DNA of 64,000 bases, from positions 62,001 through 126,000 of the forward strand of contig NC_041681.1 of NCBI RefSeq assembly GCF_900005765.1, written 5' to 3'. The notes beneath the pieces are model-generated. The model searched no databases, was not told where the DNA came from, and saw only the letters and a program-made list of their open reading frames with translations. Below are positions 49,201-57,631 of the stretch, piece after piece. The stretch comes from Plasmodium relictum (taxonomy: Eukaryota > Apicomplexa > Aconoidasida > Haemosporida > Plasmodiidae). The number at the start of each line of letters is the position of its first letter. The first letter of the stretch is position 1. The position numbers and the translations under genes were made by a program.

Positions 49201-51136
49201 TCTCATTGGTAAATCATTTCAAAATTCAAATAACAAAAACAAAATAGTGTGTGATAAAAAAAAAAATATTAACAATAATATAAAAATATCAGAAAATCAC
49301 GAAAAATCACTAACTAATATAATTACATGCTATAATAATATGAATGAAGTATTTTTAAATAATATATATTTAATTTCATACATTGAATATATATATATAT
49401 TATTATTAATCATAAGAGAAAACAAAAACGTAGAAAAAGACAGAGCAGTTTGTTGTATAATTAGATATGTAGGTTTCATTTGTAAAAATATGAACTTTTT
49501 TTTATTTAATTCCATTAATTTATTGCCTTCTACGTTTCTTATTAAATATTTTATATATTTAAATAATTTAATTGAAAAAAGATCATTCGACTTCTTTAAT
49601 TCTGATGAATCAGATAAAGAAATGAATAAAAAAGAAGAAACAGAAAAAGATCAATTATTAAATGAAAAAGATGAAAATTCAATTATGAAGCAGCATATGC
49701 AAGCAAAATTTGATATTAAGGAAGGAAAGTCATGCAATAATTATATTCATGAAATTGATATTTTAAATAAGAAAAAATTAAAGGATTTAAAAAACAATAA
49801 TGAAAAAAGTAATTTCATAGAAAAAAATAATCATGCTAGTGATGAAAAAAAACAATATCCGAAATTATATCACTTATTTTTGAATGTATATATAAAATAT
49901 GAATATGAATTTGATGACTGTTTTTTTTCATTTAACAAAAATATGCAAAAAAAAAAAAATATAATGGAAGATGCAGAAAATTACAATAAAATAAAAAAGA
50001 CAATGATCAACGAAAGTATAAATGAATATGATATAATAAATAACGAAAATTTAGAACATTTGAAATGTGATACCACCTTACATCATTTTAATGAAAACAT
50101 ATTTGAATCATATTCCGATAAAAAAGAAAAAAATATATGTTCAAATCCAATCATAATAGAAATAAGTGATATATTCAACTCAAATTTAAGTAAAAATAAT
50201 CTTATAAATAATCCCAATAATGTTGACGCTAAAATTATTTTATATTTATTATCAATAGTTAAAGATCATATAAAAAATAAAATTACGTGGAATGTATTAT
50301 ATGCTTTTAAATTAATTTATAATAATTTTTCTTTTTTCCTTGCTCAGAATTTTTCTGAATTGCATTATAAGATTTTAGATAATTTGATAAATACATTAAG
50401 ATTCACTAATGTTTATAAAATTAAAATACTATCATCATTGGCTTTAATTCACATTCCTTTATATTATAATATTAGTAAACAAAAATTGAAAGAACTGTGG
50501 GAAACTTTAATATCGAATATTTCCTTTTTTGATGTAATTTTTGTTGATGATAAATCCAAATCAAATCAATTCGTTTATTATTATGACAAGGCGTTAAATT
50601 ATATAACTATTAGTAAAAAAACAGAATATAAATATAAATGCACATTAAGGGTTAATATTTGTGAATTACTATATATATGTATATATAGATCATATATTCA
50701 TGCGAATATAAACACATATATTGAAATTGATAATAAAAAAATAAATTGTTATGAAGTTTTTAAAAAACACACACATATCTTTAATATTAATAACGATATA
50801 CACATATACAATTTAAATCATATATATAATAATCATGTTATGTATTATTCATTTTACAATCAAAATAATTCTACTCAAACTCACACAGAAGAAAAATATA
50901 TAGATAAAGATGATAATACAAATTGTTATATTTTAGAAAAAAAGGAAGAAAAATCCCATGATGATGATATTTTTGAACTTAAGTTATTTTTAAATGATCA
51001 TTTTGATAAATATCAATCTGTTTATAAGAATTTATTAGGAACAAGTAAAAACCCAATTTTTTTAGTACTCTTTTTAAAGCTTCATTATGAAATAAAATTG
51101 TCATTAAAAAAATATATAGAAAGAAAAAAGAAGTAA
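40253..51136 (+). CDS. Giant HEAT-repeat protein, HEATR6/DUF4042-like, 3627 residues
   Basis: A single-exon protein with Asn-rich low complexity over most of its length and islands of helical sequence. Residues about 1190-1275 (VSIRSNVLCCVHTLIKMF, then NNWDKILYYY, then SDRNQKLRANAILCLKYLFD) match the pattern of the DUF4042 region of HEATR6. Residues about 3340-3425 (NKITWNVLYAFKLIYNN, then YKIKILSSLALIHIP, then LKELWETLISNI) match the C-terminal HEATR6 helices, where human HEATR6 also has a W-N-x-x-Y/H-A-L/F motif. A hydrophobic stretch at about 940-990 may explain why orthologues are often labelled membrane proteins; it may instead be buried HEAT helices. Function is unknown in the family; HEAT arrays bind other proteins. 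It is the only rightward gene in the window, divergent from the third 6-cys gene and convergent with DPAP3. Existence is near certain; the HEATR6 link is recall-based. Confidence 0.9.
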   Translation: MDKNIYNFLNINQKISQEELNLIISNMKKENKKDKLHNVLNEVYNFQENKLEEKHFCTLKNNDKINENIRIIDHFEKNNFPFCNGNNKKKNQVYSMEDALSSMDIQNSSNLLKSSIKRKEKNKKVDNYGSNNNNNNSDMHVNENSEKNINLNSFNLNKYTKNDMKLFMIHDNIINEQKRNNFKCKNMQDSITKNNKNCNIVNLEEIDNKIKVNTRNDQKSKNIKETSYEDKNCFINAFNNLENNHVFDYFVHENLNNLNNIHSDNLYKYDNVNERNHIFENRPNYINEHNSNFINEDIIHINNNNDNMSLPNNTNGNNNLKNLRDSLNINPSLNIYKYFTNKNKQVHNVNEMYTNFNDKNKNRIIDDKETDDFNRIINYNKTNNNNILINEIRNANNSIAKENEVNNYESRINYNENDNFDNRAMGNYITNNNINYKNLTNLNNFNNKKNDYNIDFLGDYINNMNINKLKINSINNNNVNMTNLNMYNNNNNNSINYDEQKMQDMNKMQVVNNFKKDEINELRNNLINNKNTNIQNIMNYSNCNFLKNDTKLSGFSLDINTLNSAEYNLNNSLYNNFTNNMNKLETDLSEYENYKENMKIYGSLSQENSSSKNIKPNSYFKMNALNNTNIRNDKINDTILNFDEKAKWLLDFNFEKNNFSPSNTFMFNEKMMNKNNMYNLNIKDDLLSNIRIENNSEKDKEKSINCDEYNKFGNVHFEDYIEKVNIENNHVTNKVNYYAINNEKNSKDYLFNALNENKGLIFTNGIKSLKYDCSNKNYDLKLLKNNGALEKSKFNKKGIMFDSSGYNSDNSKSSNMFNGKKKTKSKKDILFDVNNNDDAFLNDINLNNNKFDYKLGVIMQSIRDYSNKVFNDLFMNNDPFKKKKINELNLYLSKLRVKNCDEFFFNLNKFYEIVLTLPNSNYIYKYNSSILYNICVVTKNLLLLLHLGVYIFHIIKTCLFCIVKLILIKPVSIIDKVWFFLLSLYRCLFEKLYEYFQNDLNSENLLNNKIFLGIILSFTNVFNETLMEYAKIRVLSRNKKKEELIAFPLYESLKPFFFVCTNYTEEEIKSEDDNYINEKRKDENNNEYNKELMEEKVKKTELEKCINNFDEKMKIKKNDKESEKEKREEIEKEQGKQENKISLKENNNENHIDNLIDVGFTNNIKDSDIYDKNIENSNIFISSKVYTKKKIEDELLVSIRSNVLCCVHTLIKMFSHIYINNWDKILYYYNEKRKKSIPIFMSITVSDRNQKLRANAILCLKYLFDCKQLKYWFLLKDNNSNNNDNNASIVDNNYNNNNDYIDNSSMNNKNDSFNLLNNSKILNTLPDEENNFALNKDELSQNEIISNNLNSINFNKSIYIDKHGESNNITSNQYNSISNSTNNFNNNNINNFSNKNSSNINNFDNENKALTESEKNKNNLYDAHIKEEISDKMNPSNMKMIMTKQNVVKILYALIKLIIKTYTLDNKNNFYTAADRLNIYRFFLRVSQSISMTRFKIFLFPILKIFFFYLLKYLIYFNHGDTFHFCVERLLQNNNNLYNKVERSNSNDFFSNNEENSDKAKNDNNMNGVNPLYDLNCNNNYINSNKNKHINCEQINDDYFFQNYLDEDDRIFSSLNNYINSFKENDEYDDSEDDMRENITEKDNDKAKEIQEENEERNIYGDNEMNEENEVQEEEEDEEKQGNGKKNEKIKKINKNEKKKKKGKKECDDNNKENTNVKINNDENKDVENKKSSTVKNVCSCKIELGNIAKNKRKINKKKGSNDIASMYKNIDKINKKLMSKEDYKLLINILYSNEYSKNSKYICTITVIINIFSVLLCEYNEDMFQFLCSNIYGEIINNKLNNHNIYCGNLSQNYLYNISFSQLIYFMLIFLYKIFYQHTLNKNDVLAKNLNTANINDNFFLHKNENINNVSNTTNIDKVYSFDADSKYGFETFNKDKENNYKYEKRQTMSSYNDLYDNYIISYMQKENNDHNNINVVDKNNLVPYDIQIFKNIFLVFQKTLKYYLFCYMHCWKDVKNLLEYFLQSENINIKVISIKIVIDIFVFINSYYDNNSNEYELPIYKQKDEFKNNQIFNNYNNNIQQQQLNENSKYSKDCINTKVNAYLNTKDYIPNNENENNINIYNKLNSDTLNNLCKNKYNSIHNDFINTKIENYIDVDIKNINNLHVINNLNNFNYTKDSNTIDNARYVYDDNNNNKDNSNNNKDNSNNNKDNNDNNKDNNNNNNNNSKDSNNSNNNNINNVHDDNYSNNINNVKINNHNCNGNSFNNNDDTTTNNNYISHRSVPDSINSNSNINTISEIFTDQKKLNITKHNLEKSIDVNNVTNKKEVYYTKLDELDQNSKKAKFIKIVENDMIYLFRKYILIHIHNINKIHDDVINKRSKVKHIFLNTIICISQLSYEGFKILKIEDIQKLTNLVSSCVHSIKCNIITALSKYIIKYIFAFNKKFIQNYEKKINLLHMNSTNVYFNNILTTTNNFNIKKNINVDALYIAENILNNKNFKSHSNEIFEPNAKESVNYTTNSCSLNSSVNKQMNITDNNMNNKTYTNLSESNSLLQKNEYNNTQYFMNTDNSLICDKIHSYDNKNNFFDEHVMSRTQSTIYNSEINNDYSTAKMNFDSSKTEACTRDVIALENVVNVIPDEYNSDKSHNLSDSSFAKKGKTQGKERIMISDHNVNTYSNANNQKNDYSFNNESMNHKWDGYIDNYSLNEYNNELFNMHYGKFITQEKNNCFDSNNLKKMESNINNDKEKMNNEEQLSKIKNKKEEIKIEERIEDKCIIEVSNFDINNDENNTNNSTHNFLDVHKLSQPVQSLINSKGKDKYDFVNSYMDSEIDKYYLNDLFPIEKSENKKWKDIYMLEKKRNEKKLFELYYTYIYIIIHIIKFYNDSFVDLKYYTYNCICEIASSYIPFYFTQKNIKTFSYYSNYSSEENKDINKFIDFINNINLSTDINSLNLYNLNKLNNNINEKCTNKDSDYDNINNENNLIGKSFQNSNNKNKIVCDKKKNINNNIKISENHEKSLTNIITCYNNMNEVFLNNIYLISYIEYIYILLLIIRENKNVEKDRAVCCIIRYVGFICKNMNFFLFNSINLLPSTFLIKYFIYLNNLIEKRSFDFFNSDESDKEMNKKEETEKDQLLNEKDENSIMKQHMQAKFDIKEGKSCNNYIHEIDILNKKKLKDLKNNNEKSNFIEKNNHASDEKKQYPKLYHLFLNVYIKYEYEFDDCFFSFNKNMQKKKNIMEDAENYNKIKKTMINESINEYDIINNENLEHLKCDTTLHHFNENIFESYSDKKEKNICSNPIIIEISDIFNSNLSKNNLINNPNNVDAKIILYLLSIVKDHIKNKITWNVLYAFKLIYNNFSFFLAQNFSELHYKILDNLINTLRFTNVYKIKILSSLALIHIPLYYNISKQKLKELWETLISNISFFDVIFVDDKSKSNQFVYYYDKALNYITISKKTEYKYKCTLRVNICELLYICIYRSYIHANINTYIEIDNKKINCYEVFKKHTHIFNINNDIHIYNLNHIYNNHVMYYSFYNQNNSTQTHTEEKYIDKDDNTNCYILEKKEEKSHDDDIFELKLFLNDHFDKYQSVYKNLLGTSKNPIFLVLFLKLHYEIKLSLKKYIERKKK
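46824..46975 (+). repeat. AATAAAGATAAT (Asn/Lys/Asp) coding microsatellite
   Basis: Units encoding NNNKDNS/NNNKD repeat in the linker of the giant HEAT protein. Both strands stay open across it, which makes false Ile-rich frames. Confidence 0.9.
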
Positions 51137-51617
51137 TAAAAATATTTATATAAAAAAATACATAAGAATTAAGTACACATTTTAATATAATTTTCTTAAT
51201 TTTTATGGGATTCTTATATTTATACTAACAATTATTGTTTGAATTATTTATATATTTATTATTTTTAATTTTTTTTTTTTTTTAACCATTTTATTTACTC
51301 ATCTACGAAATTTTTTTTAAAGCTTAAAATGTATACTTAAATTTTAAACAAAAATACAATTATGAATTATATTTAAAAAAAAAAAAAAAATTCAAAATCA
51401 TTTTTAAAAATATGTAAAAAGTTAAAACTTATTGCCTTAAAGTATTAAATTGAAATAATGAAAAAAGATTAATTCACTTCTAAAAGGTTGAAATAGTGTT
51501 CATTTAATATGTAAAATCTTTAATTATGTTATATTTTTTTTAATTTTTTTTTAATTTTTAAAGTTAATCTTGATATATATATTGTTTAAAGTATAAATAG
51601 AATTTTATTTAATTTTA
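51137..51617. other. Convergent intergenic, shared 3' region
   Basis: About 480 bases between the stop codons of the giant HEAT protein (+) and DPAP3 (-). It is AT-rich with A and T homopolymers and should hold both 3' untranslated ends; no other feature seen. Confidence 0.7.
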
Positions 51618-54481
51618 TTATTTTTTTTTATGTGATTTTTTAATAAATAAGTTAACATCACATAATAAAAGGTATGATTTTATGTTATAATAATTTTGAT
51701 CTCTTAATATATAAAAATAGCCATTATTACCCCAGTTTGTTCCCCAGCTATTTAAAATTTTCCAATATTTTATTATTTTATTTTTTTCTTTTTCTTTTAT
51801 ATCAAATATATCATCCATATCTGAATCATTTAAATAATTTTCTTTCATAAAATTTTCTACTGTATCTTCTCCCCATCCAACTATAACAACAGCATGATCA
51901 ACTTTATTCCATATGTATGCATTTGACTTATTTCCATCATGCATTTTTATGAAGTTTTCTTTTAATATTCCTTTTTTATATCTAAAAAATTCTTTTGATG
52001 GCTCAATGGCTGCTGCTATAGGACCATTATAGTAGATATATTTTTTTAAATTTTCTTCATCTTCTATATCTAAATACTCAAATTTTCTTACTTTAATTTT
52101 TACATCACAGCTGTTTATATATTTAAAGTCTAATTTATTTTTTTCGTATATCTTTTTATTCATTAATATATAGTCTTCATTTAATTCTTCATCATACTTT
52201 TGACTTCTTTCATCACTATCATCATTATTATTATCATCATTGTCATTTTCATCATAATCACTATCATCGTTATTATTATCATCATTGTCATTTTCATCAT
52301 AATCACTATCATCATTATTATTACTATCATCATAGTCATTTTCATCATAATCACTATCATCATTATTATTACTATCATCATAGTCATTTTCATCATAATC
52401 ACTATCATCATTATTTTCACCATAGTCATTTTCATTCTCTTTTTTTTCATTTATTTCACTGTTGCTTACTTCTACATTATTAAAATTATCAGTTTTTTCT
52501 ACATCATTTTTCAATTCATTTTCACTGCTATTATTATGCAATTTTATATTTTCAATTATTATGTTTTCTAAATTTTCCAAGAATTTCTTTTTTTTTTTTT
52601 TCTTCATATTAATTACAAAAGTGCTATCCTTTTCTTCTTTTTTCACATCATTTCTTTTATGCAGGAAAATTTTAAAAGTGTCAAATCGATCACACAGAAA
52701 ATTATTTTTTTCATCCTTATTTATATATTTATTCATGTATCTTTTAAAACACTTATCTGTATATAAAAAATTTTCGTAAGCATATTTTAAAGAAATGTAT
52801 ATATATCCTCCTGAACATCCCTGATTAAAATAATCACATATCAACAATTGTTCTTTACTGAAAAATAAAAAATCAATATTTTTTATATAATTATACTTTA
52901 TCCTTAATCTACTATTAATAATTAATGCAGCTGAATTTGCGTAACAAGAACCACAATTTTTCTGATCAATAGCATTATCAACAATTTTTATAAAATTACC
53001 TAATCTCTTTCTTACATCACCTTCATTTGTCCAATCAAAGTTTGATAATGTAATGTTTTTATTATCATAAATATCAAGTAATCTATTTTTTTTAAATTTT
53101 TTAGAAATATTATTACTAAATAAATTCAAACTAAAAATATTATTTCCTTCTTTTTTTTCTTCATTTAGTTCTTCACTTTCCTCTTCAATAATTCCTACAT
53201 TTTTCTCTTGATTTTTATCTTTTTTTTCCTCTTTTAGTAATTTAAACATTTCATAATTCTTATTATGCATATTCACATCAACTACTAGAGGAGATACAAT
53301 GTCAGATGGAATTTTGTTTGTTGGCATGTCTGACGCTACACTTAATTTTTTTCCATACCAACAATATCTATCCATCGTTAGAAAATTAAAATTTATAAAA
53401 TTATCATTATAATAATCAATTAATTCATAAAAATATTTTTCTTTAATTATTTTTTTATTCTTTTTTTTTTGTAAAAAAATGTTATAGTAATTGTCTGAGC
53501 TTTTATAGCTGATTGGAACATACTTTATTTCTGAATAATTTACATTTTTATTTAATACATATAAATCATTTCGCTTACTATTTAAATTTTTCCTATTTTT
53601 TAAAAGATTTTTTTTTATATTATTATATTTTATAAAATTAATATTTTTATTCTTTCCTATGCTATTATACACCAAGGAAGTAAAATTCCTTCCCTTATTT
53701 ATATAATTATAATTCAAGTAATAAATATTTACTATACCTATAATTAAATTATTACAATAGCTATAAGACACATCACCTTTTTCTTTAAATTTAAAAAAAG
53801 AAAAATATATTTCTTTTTTTTTGTTATCTTTGTATATTTCTATGTATAAAGCTTCATCGTATATTATTCTCCAATAACCATTATATTTATAATTTATATG
53901 ATTATTTTCAATTATATTTATTGTTCTATCATTATTGAAAACAATAACTTTTTTTTTTTTTTCTTCAAAATTTTCTTTGATTTTTTCTGGATTAAGATAG
54001 TCTATTTAATAAAAAAAATTATGACAATTTTTTAACTTTCAAAAAATAGTATGAAATACAATAAAATAAAATAAAAACATAACGCAATGTAGTAATATAA
54101 AGTAAGTATATGCATTTAAATGTAATGAAGTAAAATGTAACAATATGTCGTAAAAAAAAAAAAAAAAAGAAAGAAAATGAAATATAATTAAAACGAATAG
54201 AACAAAAAAAAAATTAAATATATTAAAAATATTACACCATGGAAATCAGAATTATCAGGTCTCCTATACCCACATTCATAATCATAATTAGGTTCATTCA
54301 AATTATCTTCAAGGATGCCTTTTTTTGAAATTTGCAATTTTTTGCTTTCTGAATTTTTATTTTTTAATAAACCTAATTTAATTTCCCACTTACCTTCTAC
54401 ATGTCTACTTAAACAATGAACTGGAACGTCACATTTTATATAATTCAAAAAAATTAGGAAAAAAAAAAGGATGAAAATCAT
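51618..54481 (-). CDS. DPAP3: Dipeptidyl aminopeptidase 3 (cathepsin C-like, C1A), two exons
   Basis: Exons are 54238-54481 and 51618-54001, with a 236-base intron (donor CATG/GTGTAA, acceptor AATAG, phase 1), giving 875 residues. A signal peptide (MIFILFFFLIFLNYIKC) is followed by a cathepsin C exclusion domain starting DVPVHCLSRHVEGKWEIKLG and running into the second exon (YNGYWRIIYDEALYIEI). The papain fold carries Cys434 in DQKNCGSCYANSAA, CSGGYIYISLKYAYENF, His784 in VDHAVVIVGWG and Asn832 in KILNSWGTNWG. A charged, Asp/Asn/Ser-rich insert lies between the Cys and His regions. The exclusion domain makes the family release N-terminal dipeptides. In P. falciparum DPAP3 acts in blood-stage parasites, with a role in invasion. 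Length is somewhat under the P. falciparum protein as I recall it (about 940). Family certain; paralogue chosen by gene neighbourhood. Confidence 0.92.
52200..52440 (-). repeat. Asp-rich coding repeat in the DPAP3 insert
   Basis: About five units of 39-48 bases encode DDSDYDENDYDDSNNN and shorter variants. It lies between catalytic Cys434 and His784, in a loop that must be outside the protease core. Confidence 0.88.
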
Positions 54482-55042
54482 ATCAAGATAATTTAAAAAA
54501 AAAAAAAAAAATCAAATCAACGGAAATTCCTAATAATAAAAATTAATAAAAAAAATCATCACATTTATACATATATATATGTTTTTCTTTCTTTTTCCTT
54601 TATAGTGACATTCCAATAATTTTAGAAGAATTAAATATATGATTAACAAATTTTTTTTTATTGAAATATTCTATATCTTTAGCATATACAAAACATAGTT
54701 CTATTATTTTTTATTTATTTTCTTGTTAAATTTTTACAATGCACTTAACTGCATAAAATGTTTCGAAATATATATTTGAAATAGTTTTTACAAAAAAGTA
54801 TCACACTTTTAAGTTAAAAAATTTTATATATATATAAAATGTAAAAAAAAATTTATTTCATTATAAGAATTATCAAACAAAAAAAAAAAGATAGAAGATA
54901 AATTAATCAAAAAAATATATTTTTATTAAGTAGACAGGTAGAAATCATTATAATAGTGATCTATTCTTTTATAAATATAGAAAGTGAAAATATTTTTTGA
55001 ATAAAAATAAAATTTGAGATAATAAATTAAAATCATAAAAAA

Positions 55043-55085
<43 letters not shown>

Positions 55086-55350
55086 TATTAGAATTATATA
55101 ATCTTATTTTTTTTTTTTAAATCTGTAAAAGTTCAAGAAAATGAATAAAACTAAGAAATTAAAAATTTTTATTTGTTATATATATATTTTTTTTTCTCTC
55201 AAAGATTTATTTTTGATTAACAAATGGTATCATTAGGTTATTCTACTATATAATTATGTGCTTTTTTCAACAGTAATTGAATTAGGTAACCTAAGATGGC
55301 TTGTTCTGCAATTTTTTTTGTAATGTTTAGCTTTTCATATACTATTCTAA

Positions 55351-55384
<34 letters not shown>

Positions 55385-55717
55385 TATAACAAGTTTAAAA
55401 AGTATAAATTATTTAAGAGTAATACATTTAAATATGTATCAAATGAAATAAATTAATATAGACAAAAAATATATTTAATAAAAGTTCAAATTATTTAATT
55501 ATATATTAAAAAAATTAATAACCAAATGAAAGAAAATGAGAGAATATACAAATACTTCATTATAAGTGATAAAAACGAAATAGAAGTTATATCAAGAAAA
55601 ATTATTGAAGAAAGATAATATAAAATATTTAATATATATCGTAAAATGTATATTCATATAGATAATTATAAATGTTATAAAAAAAAAATTTATTGAAGTG
55701 AATTTTTTTCGAAATAA
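54482..55717. other. Intergenic: upstream region of DPAP3
   Basis: About 1.2 kb of AT-rich DNA with TA arrays at 55049-55078 and 55360-55388. Nothing else recognised; DPAP3 promoter and the 3' end of the neighbouring gene are expected here. Confidence 0.7.
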
Positions 55718-57631
55718 TTACTTTTTTTTTATTGGGATATATTTACATAGAATTTCATCTTCATTTGAAAAAGTATTTTGAATATTATTGGTGTTATTTG
55801 ATATAGATCCATTCAAATTTTGAGACTCTTCAATAAAACTATATTTTACATTTTTATTTTTATTTTTTAAATGTTTTAATATTTCTTTAGATTTTGAGTT
55901 ATTTAATTCATTATTTAAAATATTTTCTAAAATAGAGAAAGAATATATTTTAGTTAATATATTTTCAAAATTTTTTTTATTTAAATTAGGAATATAAAAT
56001 AGTTTGGAGCCAACGTGAAATGGAGTTTTCAATAAAAAACTTAAGACTTTCTTATGTAACAAAATTATGTTTAAAAAAAAAGATTCAATAAATTTAAGCA
56101 TATCTGCAGCTATTCTTTCTTTTCTAGTTATAGAAAATAAAGTATCTATAACGATTATGAAACTTGAATATAAATATTTCTCATTTTTTTGGTATTTATT
56201 AAATAATATTGATCTAAGTGCTTCTATAAATATTTTATTGCTTATTTTTTTTTTAAAATCTTCTTTGCTATCTTCTGATGGATAAAAAATGAAATATTTA
56301 TATAATTGATCCATTTGATTATGAAATTTTGTTTTTTTTATCATAAATTCTAAAGAACTGTAATATTCATATAAATCATCTGCCTTGAAGTATTTCTCAT
56401 CTTTTATAGAGGATAAAAAGCATTTTAATGTTTTCATGTTACAGTATTGTGGTGGGTTTTCTTTTTTAAATTTACAATCCTTAACACAGTTATTACATTT
56501 TTTATCATCTGAATCACTAATATTTGGTATAGAATAATTTGATTTGGATTCTTTAATTAATTCTTCTGATTTTTTTAAAGCAATTCCATTGTTATGACAC
56601 ATATTAATCATTAATTTTTCACTTAATAATATGTTAAATACTCTTTTTAAATATATATGTACATTTAATTTTATGCTACTTTTTCTCTCATATAGTAATA
56701 TTCTTACATATTCAATAATATGTTCATAATTTTTTTTCTCAATTTCTTCCATTTCTTCTTTTTGTCTCATTGGATCCTCCTTTTTTTTTAAATCATAATT
56801 TTTTCCAAATAAATTATCATCTTCTCTAAATAGACTTTTAAAACTTTTTGCAGCATTTTTAAATGTAGCTATCTCTTCCAATTTTCTTAATTCATATTGC
56901 TTAATTAATTTTTTTTTTTCAATCTCTTCTTTTATATTTCCTTTTTCTTTTCCATCATTTATTTCTCCTTTTTTATTTTCTTCTTTTTCTTTTTTATCTT
57001 CTTTTTCTTTTTTATCTTTAATTTCTCCTTTTTTATTTTCTTTTTCTTCTTCATCCTCTTGTTCCCCCTGTTCTTCACCTTTTAGTTCTTCCTGTATTTC
57101 ACTCTCTTGTTCTTTTTTCTCTTCATCCTCTTGTCTCCCCTGTTCTTCACCTTTTAGTTCTTCCTGTATTTCATTCTCTTGTTCTTTTTTCTCTTCATCC
57201 TCTTGTCTCCCCTGTTCTTCACCTTTTAGTTCTTCCTGTATTTCATTCTCTTGTTCTTTTTTCTCTTCATCTTTTGCCCTTATTTCCTTTTCTTGTTCTT
57301 CTATCTTTACTTTTTCATTTTCTTTCGATAAGAATTCCTTATTTTCTTCTTTTTTTATATATAATTCTTCTTCTATTACTTTTTCTAATAAACTATTTTT
57401 TTTTTTTATAGGAAGTATCGTTTCTTGATTAATTTTTCTTACTCCCTCTTTATCTAATGAGTCATTATTTATTGAATCGTTACTTTTATATGAATTATTT
57501 AAAATTCTGTACAATCTTTTCTTATAATTTCCATTATTTACCCACTTATTTGGTAAATTAGAGTATTCGAAGTATACCCAATTAGAAAAGTAGCTAAACG
57601 CTAAAGGAAGAATAAATATGTATGTTCTCAT
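55718..57631 (-). CDS. Secreted protein with acidic 24-residue repeats and a Cys cluster
   Basis: A single-exon protein of 637 residues; start ATG at 57629-57631. The N-terminus (TYIFILPLAFSYFSNWVYF) looks like a signal peptide. Residues about 80-230 are Glu/Lys-rich, including three near-identical 24-residue units built on ENEIQEELKGEEQGRQEDEE. The C-terminal two thirds look globular and helical: MRQKEEMEEIEKKNYEHIIE; then a cysteine group (KKCNNCVKDCKFK, QYCNMKTLKCF) near residues 375-405; then a helical stretch (FIIVIDTLFSITRKERIAAD, FIESFFLNIILLHKKVLSFL). I do not recognise a family. Position corresponds to the unknown-function gene between DPAP3 and P41 in other species. A secretory-pathway, vacuolar or apical-organelle location is inference from the signal peptide alone. 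Confidence 0.88.
   Translation of the reverse strand: MRTYIFILPLAFSYFSNWVYFEYSNLPNKWVNNGNYKKRLYRILNNSYKSNDSINNDSLDKEGVRKINQETILPIKKKNSLLEKVIEEELYIKKEENKEFLSKENEKVKIEEQEKEIRAKDEEKKEQENEIQEELKGEEQGRQEDEEKKEQENEIQEELKGEEQGRQEDEEKKEQESEIQEELKGEEQGEQEDEEEKENKKGEIKDKKEKEDKKEKEENKKGEINDGKEKGNIKEEIEKKKLIKQYELRKLEEIATFKNAAKSFKSLFREDDNLFGKNYDLKKKEDPMRQKEEMEEIEKKNYEHIIEYVRILLYERKSSIKLNVHIYLKRVFNILLSEKLMINMCHNNGIALKKSEELIKESKSNYSIPNISDSDDKKCNNCVKDCKFKKENPPQYCNMKTLKCFLSSIKDEKYFKADDLYEYYSSLEFMIKKTKFHNQMDQLYKYFIFYPSEDSKEDFKKKISNKIFIEALRSILFNKYQKNEKYLYSSFIIVIDTLFSITRKERIAADMLKFIESFFLNIILLHKKVLSFLLKTPFHVGSKLFYIPNLNKKNFENILTKIYSFSILENILNNELNNSKSKEILKHLKNKNKNVKYSFIEESQNLNGSISNNTNNIQNTFSNEDEILCKYIPIKKK
57048..57266 (-). 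repeat. Three 72-bp coding repeats
   Basis: The marker CCTGTTCTTCACC recurs at 57067, 57139 and 57211, exactly 72 bases apart. Units encode KKEQENEIQEELKGEEQ-type sequence. Copies are nearly identical, so this is a recent expansion in the secreted protein gene. Confidence 0.92.
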
